Shown: positions 8,422-16,964, numbered from the stretch's first letter. The stretch is DNA of 64,000 nt from Cedecea lapagei (GCF_900635955.1 NZ_LR134201.1:496001-560000), one strand, 5' to 3'. Numbers and translations: made by a program. Notes: generated by a model from the letters alone, not told the origin.

Positions 8422-8466
8422 GGCCTGACGGCCGATTCCCTGTTTCGCTATCTGAATGAATAAACC

Positions 8467-10359
8467 ATGACGCAATCCTATAATGCCGATGATATAGAGG
8501 TGCTCACCGGGCTTGAGCCAGTTCGCCGCCGCCCGGGGATGTACACCGACACCACTCGTCCTAACCATTTAGGGCAGGAAGTCATTGATAACAGCGTGGA
8601 TGAAGCGCTGGCGGGCCACGCCAAACGCGTGGATGTCATCCTGCACGCCGACCAGTCTCTGGAGGTCATTGACGACGGGCGCGGGATGCCTGTTGATATC
8701 CACTCCGAAGAGAAGGTGCCGGCCATCGAGCTGATCCTTTGTCGTCTGCACGCGGGCGGTAAATTCTCCAATAAAAACTACCAGTTCTCCGGCGGCCTGC
8801 ACGGCGTAGGGATCTCTGTCGTTAACGCCCTTTCCAAACGCGTTGAAGTGACCGTCCGCCGCGACGCTCAGGTATACAGCATCGCTTTTGAAAACGGCGA
8901 GAAGGTGCAGGATCTGGAAGTGATTGGCACCTGCGGCAAGCGTAATACCGGCACCAGCGTTCACTTCTGGCCGGATGAAAGCTTCTTCGACAGCCCGCGT
9001 TTTTCCGTTTCTCGCCTTAGCCACCTGCTAAAAGCGAAGGCCGTACTCTGCCCTGGGGTAGAAATTACCTTTACCGATAAGGTGAATAACACCGAGCAGC
9101 GCTGGTGCTATCAGGATGGCCTGAACGATTATCTGTGTGAGGCGGTGAATGGCCTGATTACGCTGCCGGAAGCGCCGTTTATCGGCAATTTCGCTGGCGA
9201 TACCGAAGCGGTTGACTGGGCGCTGCTCTGGCTGCCGGAAGGCGGCGAACTGCTGACGGAAAGCTACGTCAACCTGATCCCAACGATGCAGGGCGGCACG
9301 CACGTCAACGGTCTGCGTCAGGGGCTGCTCGACGCGATGCGTGAATTCTGCGAATACCGCAATATTCTGCCGCGCGGCGTGAAGCTCTCTGCGGAGGATA
9401 TCTGGGAGCGCTGCGCCTACGTGCTTTCGGTCAAAATGCAGGATCCGCAGTTTGCCGGCCAGACCAAAGAGCGTCTCTCTTCGCGCCAGTGCGCGGCCTT
9501 TGTCTCCGGCGTGGTGAAAGATGCCTTCAGCCTGTGGCTGAACCAGAACGTGCAGGCGGCAGAGCAGCTGGCCGAGCTGGCTATCTCCAGCGCGCAGCGC
9601 CGTATGCGCGCCGCGAAGAAGGTTGTGCGTAAAAAGCTAACCAGCGGTCCGGCATTGCCTGGCAAGCTGGCAGACTGTACGGCGCAGGATCTGAGCCGCA
9701 CCGAACTCTTTCTTGTAGAAGGGGACTCGGCGGGCGGGTCTGCGAAGCAGGCTCGCGATCGTGAATATCAGGCGATCATGCCGCTGAAAGGCAAGATCCT
9801 GAATACATGGGAAGTTTCTTCTGACGAAGTGCTGGCCTCGCAGGAGGTTCACGATATCTCCGTTGCCATCGGTATCGATCCGGACAGCGAAGATCTGAGC
9901 CAACTGCGCTACGGCAAAGTCTGTATCCTCGCGGATGCGGACTCCGATGGGCTGCACATTGCCACGCTGCTTTGCGCGCTCTTTGTGCGCCACTTCCGGT
10001 CGCTGGTGAAAGGCGGCCATGTCTACGTGGCCATGCCGCCGCTCTATCGCATAGATTTGGGTAAAGAGGTCTATTACGCGCTGGATGAAGAAGAGAAAGC
10101 GGGCGTGCTGGAGCAGCTTAAGCGCAAGAAAGGCAAGCCGAACGTGCAGCGCTTTAAAGGGCTGGGTGAGATGAACCCGCTTCAGCTGCGTGAGACCACG
10201 CTTGATCCCAATACCCGCCGTCTTGTGCAGCTGACGATCAGCGATGAAGACGATCAGCGAACGCTGGCGACGATGGATATGCTGCTGGCCAAGAAGCGTT
10301 CAGAAGATCGCCGTAACTGGCTGCAGGAAAAAGGCGATAAGGTAGACATTGAAGTCTAA
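8467..10359 (+). CDS. parE: DNA topoisomerase IV subunit B
   Basis: The 630-residue GyrB-family ATPase matches E. coli ParE (630). It pairs with ParC, encoded at 19.8 kb, to decatenate daughter chromosomes. The GHKL ATP-binding motifs are visible (EVIDNSVDEALAGH near residue 38, DDGRGMP near 69, GGLHGVG near 113), as is the TOPRIM signature LFLVEGDSAGGSAKQ near 415 and the FKGLGEMNP motif near 565. It ends the nudF operon and is followed by a strong terminator. The accessory microcin island starts immediately after. Confidence 0.97.
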   Translation: MTQSYNADDIEVLTGLEPVRRRPGMYTDTTRPNHLGQEVIDNSVDEALAGHAKRVDVILHADQSLEVIDDGRGMPVDIHSEEKVPAIELILCRLHAGGKFSNKNYQFSGGLHGVGISVVNALSKRVEVTVRRDAQVYSIAFENGEKVQDLEVIGTCGKRNTGTSVHFWPDESFFDSPRFSVSRLSHLLKAKAVLCPGVEITFTDKVNNTEQRWCYQDGLNDYLCEAVNGLITLPEAPFIGNFAGDTEAVDWALLWLPEGGELLTESYVNLIPTMQGGTHVNGLRQGLLDAMREFCEYRNILPRGVKLSAEDIWERCAYVLSVKMQDPQFAGQTKERLSSRQCAAFVSGVVKDAFSLWLNQNVQAAEQLAELAISSAQRRMRAAKKVVRKKLTSGPALPGKLADCTAQDLSRTELFLVEGDSAGGSAKQARDREYQAIMPLKGKILNTWEVSSDEVLASQEVHDISVAIGIDPDSEDLSQLRYGKVCILADADSDGLHIATLLCALFVRHFRSLVKGGHVYVAMPPLYRIDLGKEVYYALDEEEKAGVLEQLKRKKGKPNVQRFKGLGEMNPLQLRETTLDPNTRRLVQLTISDEDDQRTLATMDMLLAKKRSEDRRNWLQEKGDKVDIEV

Positions 10360-10410
10360 CGTTCTGTCCTGGTTGAGCCAGCAGCTTCCAGGGAAAGGAT
10401 GAGCCATCAA

Positions 10411-10438
10411 GCAAAGGGGAAACCCTTTGCTTTTTTTT
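10411..10438 (+). terminator. Terminator of the nudF-parE operon
   Basis: GCAAAGGG and CCCTTTGC pair around GAAA and are followed by eight T residues. It marks the left boundary of the accessory island. Confidence 0.9.
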
Positions 10439-10729
10439 CGCCACAACAAATTAAGAATATCGGCCGCCGTAGGCTGACAGAAGAGACGTTTTGTCTGCTG
10501 GTCGCCATGACTATTTCCTCATATCTTTTATTATTCCGCTTTTGGGGGTAATTAAGGATCCTCTGAGGGGTGTCATTAATTTGTTTAGTTGCGATTAAAA
10601 TTATTCTGACTTCTATTTTTCCTGTCGCTTTGTCCTTCCGTCGCTTAAATATATCAGAAAGTGATCCTCCTCCTTTTTTAAAACTCTTTGTTACATTTGT
10701 ACGAACTCTGAATCATTCAGGTTATCCCG
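10439..10729. other. AT-rich stretch without a convincing gene
   Basis: Base composition falls sharply after the parE terminator. One GTG-initiated frame (10570-10791, 73 codons) has a hydrophobic beginning but no spaced ribosome site and reads through the downstream promoter, so I do not call it. The stretch probably carries regulatory DNA for the microcin genes. Confidence 0.4.
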
Positions 10730-10759
10730 TTGAAGAACCGTCGACGCTATATGTAAAAT
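10730..10759 (+). promoter_or_regulatory. Predicted promoter of the microcin-type genes
   Basis: TTGAAG (10730-10735) and TAAAAT (10754-10759) are 18 bases apart, and the predicted transcript would start about 55 bases before the first peptide gene. Predicted only. Confidence 0.45.
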
Positions 10760-10820
10760 TAAAGAGTATGAAAATACAGGGCAGTAATTGATATTTTTAT
10801 GTCTACATAAGGAGAATGAC

Positions 10821-11057
10821 ATGCGTGAACTCAATGGCAATGAATTAAAGGACGTATCGGGCGCAGGTATTATCACCGATGCAGGTACAGCTTTAGGTCA
10901 AGGTATCGGTGCTATTGTTGAAGCCGCTGGCGTTAAAGGCTCTACAGAAGCGGGTAAAGCATTAGGGAACGGCATTGGCCAGGTTGTTGAAGTCGGCGTT
11001 AATATTATCACTTCAATTGTGGGTGGTTTGTTTGGCGGTATCTTCGGAAGAAAATAA
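10821..11057 (+). CDS. Putative class II microcin precursor A (double-glycine-type leader)
   Basis: The gene encodes 78 residues. The first 15 (MRELNGNELKDVSGA) form a CvaB-processed leader of the microcin type, with Leu and Val at the usual spacing and a GA cleavage pair as proposed for microcin E492 and H47 leaders. The mature peptide would have 63 residues, lack cysteine, be glycine-rich and end in the hydrophobic run SIVGGLFGGIFGRK. It contains an internal near-repeat (AGTALGQGIGAIVE and AGKALGNGIGQVVE). AAGGAG sits eight bases before the ATG. No Ser/Gly-rich siderophore-attachment tail is present, so it is not a catechol microcin. Bactericidal activity is inferred from leader and exporter. 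Confidence 0.75.
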   Translation: MRELNGNELKDVSGAGIITDAGTALGQGIGAIVEAAGVKGSTEAGKALGNGIGQVVEVGVNIITSIVGGLFGGIFGRK

Positions 11058-11134
11058 ATAATTTATCTTCTTCCCATTAAGTCACACTGACGATAGCCAT
11101 AAGCACGCGGCTTATGGCTATCCAGGAGGGGAAC

Positions 11135-11407
11135 ATGCGAGAGCTAACGACGATTGAGATGGAGTATGTCAACGGGGCTGGCGTAGTGCAGGATACGCTG
11201 GACTCAGCCGGGAAGTTTATGGGGGGAGCCATGGGCGGCGCCGTGGGATTGACGGTAGGGTCGATAATTGGCTCTATTGTGCCCGTCATCGGCACCTCTA
11301 TTGTGGGTAATATTGGCTCCAGCCTCGGTAAGGCTATTGGCGGATTCATTGGCTCCGGTATTGGCAAGGGCATTGGCGGTATGTTCGAGAAAATATTTGG
11401 CCTCTGA
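11135..11407 (+). CDS. Putative class II microcin precursor B (double-glycine-type leader)
   Basis: The gene encodes 90 residues and has an excellent ribosome site (AGGAGGGG, four bases before the ATG). Its leader MRELTTIEMEYVNGA parallels that of precursor A, so the same peptidase domain should process both. The 75-residue mature part is cysteine-free and nearly one-third glycine, with spacing like a glycine zipper (GGAMGGAVGLTVGSIIG, then GKAIGGFIGSGIGKGIGG), typical of tightly packed membrane helices. It lies 77 bases after precursor A. The pair could act together like two-peptide bacteriocins, or be two independent toxins; the sequence cannot decide. Confidence 0.75.
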   Translation: MRELTTIEMEYVNGAGVVQDTLDSAGKFMGGAMGGAVGLTVGSIIGSIVPVIGTSIVGNIGSSLGKAIGGFIGSGIGKGIGGMFEKIFGL

Positions 11408-11561
11408 TTTATTGTTGCTATTAAATTTTAACGAATATTTTTAGATTTCTTGTGGTCTTTGATTGCATGTTTATCGGATACGTTGGTGTCCGATTTTATT
11501 TTATGCACCGTTGTTGGCTGATACCACCAGTTTTTTAGAAAATGAATCAAGCCAGGTTGCT

Positions 11562-12845
11562 ATGGAAAAAAGAAGTTTATTCCGCCAGGAAGCCATTGAT
11601 AATTTTAAAACACGCTGGCTAGGACAGGCCTTGTTAATTGGTCGCTATCCGGCGTGGATTATTGTTCTTATCACCTTCGCCTTCATCAGTGTCTTGCTGT
11701 TTGTCATCATTTTCTGTGATTACACAAGAAGAATAAACGTTCAGGGAGAGGTGACCTCCCTGCCTCGTGCCGTTAATGTTTTTTCGCCCAGCCAGGGATT
11801 TATCAGCCATAGCTGGAAACAGGCCGGCGAACGGGTAAAAAAAGGGGATTATCTCTATCAAATTGACGTTGCCCGGGTGACCCATTCGGGAAATGTCAGT
11901 GAAAACAGCTTACGCGCCACCCAGCAGCAGACGGACATCATCAAAGGGATCATTCTGAAGCTGGAAGAGAATAAAGAAGTCACGCTGTCGCAGATGACTC
12001 AGCAGCTGGCTCAGTACGAGAGCGCCTATCGCCACGCGAAGGAATTGGTTGAGAGCGCGAAGAAAGGGATGATCGATATGAAATCGACGATGGACAACTA
12101 TGCCGAGTATAAGCGTCGGGGCTTGATAAATAGCGATCAAATGACCAACCAGCGTTACCTCTATTACCAGCAGCAAAGCGTATATCAGAATCTCAACAGC
12201 CAGATGATCCAACAGGGGTTACAAATCACCAGCCTGAAGGGCGACATGCTCACCCGGGCGACAGATTTCGATAATCAAATTTCGCAGCGCCGCTACGAGC
12301 TCAGCGATCTTCAGCGCAGGCTTGCCGAAATGGACGCAACCGGGACGCTTTTTGTTAGCGCCCCGGTTGACGGGAAAGTTGAATCCATGAGCGTCACCCA
12401 GGGGCAGATGACCAACATCGGGGACAGCCTCGCCCAGATTGTTCCTGCGGAGAGCCAGGGGTATTTTCTGGTGCTGTGGCTTCCTGACAGCAGTATTCCG
12501 TACGTGAAAGTTGGGGATAATATCAACGTGCGTTACGAGGCTTTCCCGTTTGAAAAATTCGGCCAGTTTGCCGGGAAAATATTATCTATTTCCAGCGTGC
12601 CGGCCTCGCCGCAGGAATTAAGCTCTTACAGCAATTCCCCCCAGACGCAGCAAACCAGGGCTGCCCAGCCTTTCTATAAGGCTATCGTGGATATTAGCCA
12701 CGACAGGCGTCTTTCATCGCTAACGTTAACGACGGGAATGAAAGCTCAGGCCATGGTGTTTATGGAGAAACGCCCTCTGTACCAGTGGATGCTCTCCCCG
12801 TTTTATGACATCCACAGCAGTCTCATGGGGCCCATAGATGGATAG
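11562..12845 (+). CDS. CvaA-like membrane fusion protein of a microcin exporter (HlyD family)
   Basis: The 427-residue product closely resembles CvaA, the periplasmic adaptor of colicin V secretion, along its full length. It has one N-terminal membrane segment (WIIVLITFAFISVLLFVIIF, residues 27-46), a YTRRINVQGEVTSLPRAVN block, a long periplasmic coiled coil (about 100-260), a lipoyl/beta-barrel part containing APVDGKVESMSVTQGQM, and a CvaA-like C-terminus (PLYQWMLSPFYD). I start at the ATG at 11562, preceded by CAGG; the frame is open upstream but nothing there is conserved. Its stop overlaps the ABC gene. It should bridge that transporter to TolC. Confidence 0.92.
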   Translation: MEKRSLFRQEAIDNFKTRWLGQALLIGRYPAWIIVLITFAFISVLLFVIIFCDYTRRINVQGEVTSLPRAVNVFSPSQGFISHSWKQAGERVKKGDYLYQIDVARVTHSGNVSENSLRATQQQTDIIKGIILKLEENKEVTLSQMTQQLAQYESAYRHAKELVESAKKGMIDMKSTMDNYAEYKRRGLINSDQMTNQRYLYYQQQSVYQNLNSQMIQQGLQITSLKGDMLTRATDFDNQISQRRYELSDLQRRLAEMDATGTLFVSAPVDGKVESMSVTQGQMTNIGDSLAQIVPAESQGYFLVLWLPDSSIPYVKVGDNINVRYEAFPFEKFGQFAGKILSISSVPASPQELSSYSNSPQTQQTRAAQPFYKAIVDISHDRRLSSLTLTTGMKAQAMVFMEKRPLYQWMLSPFYDIHSSLMGPIDG

Positions 12846-14949
12846 CACTTTATTCACTTATATTCGCGATCGCCTGCATTTTGGCCTGATTAAAAAAGTA
12901 CCGCAAATCCTGCAAACGGAAAGTGCAGAATGTGGCCTGGCCTGCCTGACGATGGTCTGCCGCTATTACGGAATGGATGTCGATTTATTCAATCTACGTC
13001 ACCAGTTTGGCCTCTCTTCACACGGAGCAACCTTAAACACGCTGGTTGACGTGGCAGAGCGGGTAAATCTGAAGAGCCGCCCTTTATCTTTAGATCTTAA
13101 TGAAGTTTGCCAGTTGAAAACGCCCTGTATTCTCCACTGGGATATGTGCCATTTCGTGGTGCTGGTTTCCGCCCGGCGGGGCAAATTCATCATTCACGAC
13201 CCTGCCTTCGGGAGAAGGGCGATTGGCCTCTCCGAGCTTTCCCGTCATTTTACCGGGGTAGCCCTTGAGCTTTGGCCGGATAAAGGCTTCTCCCGTCAGC
13301 AAAACCGCAGCAAGATGCGCCTGCGGGATATGATGAATAACATCAATGGCATCGGCGGCTTCCTCGGTAAAATTTTCTGCTTTAGCCTGCTAATCGAGTC
13401 GATAAACCTGCTGATACCGGTGGGGACGCAGCTGGTTATGGACCACGTGATCATTGCCGAAGATCACCACCTGCTTTCGCTGATTTGCCTTGGTTTGCTG
13501 TGCTTTATTCTCTGCCGGACCTTTATCGGTACGCTGCGGGCATGGTCGTCGTTGGTGATGGCATCGCTGATAGATGTTCAGTGGAAAACCGGCATTTTTG
13601 ATCACTTAATGAAGCTGCCGCTGGATTATTTTGAAAAGCGTAAGCTGGGCGATATTCACTCCCGCCTGGGCTCTCTGGACGTGATTCGCACCACGCTGAC
13701 GGATAGCCTGATCGCCTGCATCATCGATATTATCGTTGCGACTGGCGTTTTTATTATGATGCTGCTGTATGGCGGCTGGCTGGTGTGGATCGTCTGCGGC
13801 TTTACTTTGCTCTATATGCTACTGCGCATCACCACCTACCATCGCTATCGTCAGGCGTCAGAGGAGCAGATTGTCAAAGAAGCAAAAGTGGGCTCCCATT
13901 TTATGGAAACGCTGTATGGCGTCGGGACGCTTAAAGCTCTGGGGATAACCGGACTCCGCTCCAAATTCTGGCTTAACCTGAATATTGATGCCACCAATGC
14001 CCGTATCAGAACAAACAAGCTGGATCTCTTGTTTGGCGGGCTGGCAAACTTTATTAGCGCTATCGACCATATCACCATCCTGTGGCTCGGTGCTTCTATG
14101 GTCATTGACGGGGGGATGACGCTGGGGATGTTTGTCGCCTTTAACGCTTACCGCAGCCAGTTTTCCGATCGCACTTCAAGCCTTATCAATATCCTGCTGC
14201 AGATGCGTTTACTCTCGCTTCACAACGAGCGCGTGGCCGATATTGTGCTGTCCGATCCTGAGCCGGAAGTGGCTGAAAAACGGCAGAGTGTGCCCAGCCA
14301 GGCTGCGGATTTTAAGGCGAAAAGAGTCTCTTTCCAGTATGACAGGCTCTCTCGCCCGATTTTTAGCGATCTGAACATCGAGGTTAAAGCGGGGGAGAGC
14401 GTAGCCATTATTGGCCCTTCCGGGGTAGGAAAAACTACCCTTATGAAGGTGATGTGTGGGCTGCTGAAGCCTACGGAAGGGAATGTCTATTTTAACGGCA
14501 TCGACATTTACACTCTTGGGCTCAACAATTATCGGCAGAGCATCGCCTGCGTGCTGCAGGACGATAAGCTGTTTTCCGGATCGATTGCGGAAAACATATG
14601 CAGTTTTGAAGAGAATAAGGACTACGAACGCATTACCTCCTGCGCGGTCAGCTGCAATATCCATGAGGAGATCATGAGGATGCCAATGGGATATGAAACA
14701 TTGATCGGCGAGCTGGGCGGAAATCTCTCTGGCGGGCAAAAACAGCGCCTGCTTATTGCCCGGGCGCTTTACCGTCAACCGGGCATTTTATTTCTTGATG
14801 AGGCGACCAGCCATCTGGATTTGGACAATGAATCCCGAATTAATCAAGCCATACGTGAGCTCAATATCACCCGCATTTTTATTGCTCACCGGCCGTCCAC
14901 CATTGCCAGCGCTGAGCGTGTTATTGATTTAACAGAAGGCCTTTCCTGA
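12838..14949 (+). CDS. CvaB-like peptidase-containing ABC exporter for microcins
   Basis: The 703-residue protein has three parts: an N-terminal C39 peptidase, a membrane domain (about 175-430) and a C-terminal ATPase. The catalytic triad is intact at Cys32 (QTESAECGLAC), His105 (CHFVVL) and Asp121 (HDPAFG), the same numbering as in CvaB. Walker A (GPSGVGKTT, near 526), signature LSGGQKQR (near 630) and Walker B with ILFLDEATSHLD are complete. It should cut the leaders of the two upstream peptides after GA and export them. The start overlaps the adaptor gene by eight bases, so the two are translationally coupled. Confidence 0.94.
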   Translation: MDSTLFTYIRDRLHFGLIKKVPQILQTESAECGLACLTMVCRYYGMDVDLFNLRHQFGLSSHGATLNTLVDVAERVNLKSRPLSLDLNEVCQLKTPCILHWDMCHFVVLVSARRGKFIIHDPAFGRRAIGLSELSRHFTGVALELWPDKGFSRQQNRSKMRLRDMMNNINGIGGFLGKIFCFSLLIESINLLIPVGTQLVMDHVIIAEDHHLLSLICLGLLCFILCRTFIGTLRAWSSLVMASLIDVQWKTGIFDHLMKLPLDYFEKRKLGDIHSRLGSLDVIRTTLTDSLIACIIDIIVATGVFIMMLLYGGWLVWIVCGFTLLYMLLRITTYHRYRQASEEQIVKEAKVGSHFMETLYGVGTLKALGITGLRSKFWLNLNIDATNARIRTNKLDLLFGGLANFISAIDHITILWLGASMVIDGGMTLGMFVAFNAYRSQFSDRTSSLINILLQMRLLSLHNERVADIVLSDPEPEVAEKRQSVPSQAADFKAKRVSFQYDRLSRPIFSDLNIEVKAGESVAIIGPSGVGKTTLMKVMCGLLKPTEGNVYFNGIDIYTLGLNNYRQSIACVLQDDKLFSGSIAENICSFEENKDYERITSCAVSCNIHEEIMRMPMGYETLIGELGGNLSGGQKQRLLIARALYRQPGILFLDEATSHLDLDNESRINQAIRELNITRIFIAHRPSTIASAERVIDLTEGLS

Positions 14950-14960
14950 TAAATGACTGA

Positions 14961-14976
14961 GCCTGCATCAGCAGGC
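14961..14976. terminator. Hairpin between the exporter gene and the convergent regulator-like gene
   Basis: GCCTGC and GCAGGC pair around ATCA. No T-run follows on the plus strand, so terminator function is uncertain. Confidence 0.3.
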
Positions 14977-14980
14977 CTGG

Positions 14981-15823
14981 TTATTCTTGGGTGACGCAAA
15001 AAAGTACCTGTGCCATATAGAGTACGAAATATTCACGGAACAGGGTAATAAACTTCTCAGACAATACGATAAAAAGGTTATTTTCCAGAGAGACAAATCC
15101 TGCCGCCTGCGCTTCCTTTAACAGACCACAAACATGACTGCGCGAGACATGACTGTATGTGGCAATTTTTTTATGTGACAGCATAATGCGCGAGCTGTTC
15201 TGCTGGAGGTATTCCTTATAAAGGATCAGCATAATCATATGGCCCGCATCTTTTTCAATAAACAGAATGGCATCCGGCAGGAGTTCGCTTATCGCGACAT
15301 GATTAAGAACGAGATGGCTGTAACGTGAAAAAAATGACGGGATCATTTCCTCCGCGCTGTTTTCGTGCTGGCTGTAGGGCTCCCGGTTCAGTATCCGATA
15401 GGGTTTCAGCATGGTCTGGATAAGATCGTAGACTTCCTGTATTGATTTTAATGAGGGTCGATATAAATTTTCACGTCTGTTTTTTTCATTTCGGTATATT
15501 TCCAGCCGGCCTGAAACACGAAGCTGAATCAAGAGGGAGTTGAGGGTGTTAATGCTGATCGATTTGTCTTGCCTGAGGATGAAATCTTTAACGTTTTTTA
15601 AGGTTGCATGGGGCATGCTGTAATAAATGCTGTAGATCGACGCGACGCTGGAAAAGCGAGAGAACTTGAATATCATCTTGTAAAAAAGCGGTTTTTTTAA
15701 ATAAAAGGTGCTCAACATCATCTCATGGATTAGTATTAATTCATTAACATCTGTTGTGTTTTTAATGTGCTGAGCTTGCTGCAATAACGTGGAAATTATT
15801 TTGTCACGATCGGTAATCTTCAT
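14981..15823 (-). CDS. Unrecognised 280-residue protein, probable DNA-binding regulator
   Basis: I recognise no named family. The middle part (about 85-125: TLKNVKDFILRQDKSISINT then LLIQLRVSGRLEIYRNEKNR) reads like a winged helix with a basic wing. A second possible helix-turn-helix lies near 215-250 (SHKKIATYSHVSRSHVCGLL). Lys, Ser and Tyr are common and GC content is low, consistent with transfer together with the microcin genes. AGGGAGGAAA precedes the ATG. Position next to the exporter suggests control of microcin expression, but an immunity or unrelated role is not excluded. No membrane-spanning protein typical of microcin immunity is evident. Confidence 0.6.
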   Translation of the reverse strand: MKITDRDKIISTLLQQAQHIKNTTDVNELILIHEMMLSTFYLKKPLFYKMIFKFSRFSSVASIYSIYYSMPHATLKNVKDFILRQDKSISINTLNSLLIQLRVSGRLEIYRNEKNRRENLYRPSLKSIQEVYDLIQTMLKPYRILNREPYSQHENSAEEMIPSFFSRYSHLVLNHVAISELLPDAILFIEKDAGHMIMLILYKEYLQQNSSRIMLSHKKIATYSHVSRSHVCGLLKEAQAAGFVSLENNLFIVLSEKFITLFREYFVLYMAQVLFCVTQE

Positions 15824-15989
15824 TGATTATTTCCTCCCTGGAATGATCTGGGTTGAAATCTTATCACTGTTGCTGGCCGGCAAAAAGCGAATTAAATAGG
15901 GAATATGCTGAATGTTAAAGAGATAAGTATATTAATAATGGGGTTTATTTATCTGCGTGAAGGGGGGCGGGTGAAAGAGGCCAACATGA

Positions 15990-16017
15990 AAAAAGGATAG
16001 CCTGAGCTATCCTTTTT
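15990..16017. terminator. Terminator downstream of ygiN
   Basis: AAAAAGGATAG and CTATCCTTTTT pair around CCTGAG, with T-runs available on both strands. It is positioned to end the ygiN transcript. Confidence 0.8.
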
Positions 16018-16034
16018 ATATTCTTTAAAGCCAG

Positions 16035-16352
16035 TTATTTAACGGCTTCTTCCAGAATACGGATATGAACTTCCAGCACATCGTCTTTAACACGGACGCT
16101 GTGCTCTTTCATATGGGGAGTCTGGAGGTGGGCTTCCAGATGCGCAACGCTTTCCCATTTCTCCAGCATAAAGATGGAATCCGGTGCGGTGGTCTGGAAC
16201 GCAACCTGCGCGTTGTGATCGACCAGCGGCGCGTAGCCGTGGCAGCCCTCTTCCTGCAGCACGGTGGGAATAATCTTCTCAAACGCTGCAATTACCGCCT
16301 GGCGATGATGCGAACCAGGACGAGTGCGAATTTCTGCAATCACTGTCAGCAT
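16035..16352 (-). CDS. ygiN: Quinol monooxygenase YgiN
   Basis: The 105-residue ABM-fold protein matches E. coli YgiN (104), a cofactor-free quinol monooxygenase acting on menadiol. It is proposed to form a quinone redox cycle with MdaB. MLTVIAEIRTRPG opens the protein, and the conserved ESVAHLEAHLQTPHMKEHS segment is present. I use the ATG at 16352 because AAGGAG is seven bases upstream. mdaB ends 30 bases before it, so the two are probably co-transcribed. Confidence 0.94.
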   Translation of the reverse strand: MLTVIAEIRTRPGSHHRQAVIAAFEKIIPTVLQEEGCHGYAPLVDHNAQVAFQTTAPDSIFMLEKWESVAHLEAHLQTPHMKEHSVRVKDDVLEVHIRILEEAVK

Positions 16353-16382
16353 GACTAACTCCTTATGTTGTCCGGCCAACAG

Positions 16383-16964
16383 TTAAGCAAAAATAGCAGC
16401 CAGATGCTTGCGATATTCTGCTACATAATGTGGCACATCAGGCGATTTGATCACGTCGTTGGCGATAAAGGTTGGCAGACCTTCCATACCCAAGAACTGG
16501 TTCGCCTTGTGGAACGGAAGATAGACGCCGTCAACGCCCACGCCGTGGAAGAACTGATCTTTTTCCGTAAACGCTTCTAAAGGCGCGTTCCAGGTCAGAG
16601 ACAACATGTAGGTTTTGCCCTGAATCAGGCCGCCAGAACCATACTTTTTAGTGGCATCTGAACGGGTACGACCGTCGCTTGCGTACAGGGAGCCGTGGCC
16701 TTCCGTGAACACATCGTCGATGTATTTTTTCACCGTCCACGGGGCACCCATCCACCAGCCTGGCATCTGCCAGATGATGCTGTCTGCCCAGAGAAACTTC
16801 TCAACTTCCGCCTTAACGTCGTATTCACTGTCCGCGCGGGTCACCTGAACATCATGCCCGAGGTCGCGCAAATAGCTTTCCGCGACTTCAGTCAGGGTGT
16901 CGTTAAGCTGGCCGTTAGAGTGACCGAATTTTTTACCGCCGTTGATAATCAGAATATTGCTCAT
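16383..16964 (-). CDS. mdaB: NADPH:quinone oxidoreductase MdaB
   Basis: The 193-residue flavodoxin-fold enzyme equals E. coli MdaB in length. It uses FAD to reduce quinones by two electrons from NADPH. The phosphate-binding loop INGGKKFGHSNGQLN is at residues 7-21, and QMPGWWMGAPWTVKKYIDDV near 65-85 is strongly conserved. It lies upstream of ygiN and downstream of qseBC as in E. coli, where QseBC influences this operon. Confidence 0.96.
   Translation of the reverse strand: MSNILIINGGKKFGHSNGQLNDTLTEVAESYLRDLGHDVQVTRADSEYDVKAEVEKFLWADSIIWQMPGWWMGAPWTVKKYIDDVFTEGHGSLYASDGRTRSDATKKYGSGGLIQGKTYMLSLTWNAPLEAFTEKDQFFHGVGVDGVYLPFHKANQFLGMEGLPTFIANDVIKSPDVPHYVAEYRKHLAAIFA

Noticed and set aside
10570..10791. 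73-codon GTG frame with hydrophobic beginning, considered as a microcin immunity gene
   Set aside because: GAGGGG abuts the GTG with no spacing, only one hydrophobic segment is present, and the frame runs through the likely promoter of precursor A.
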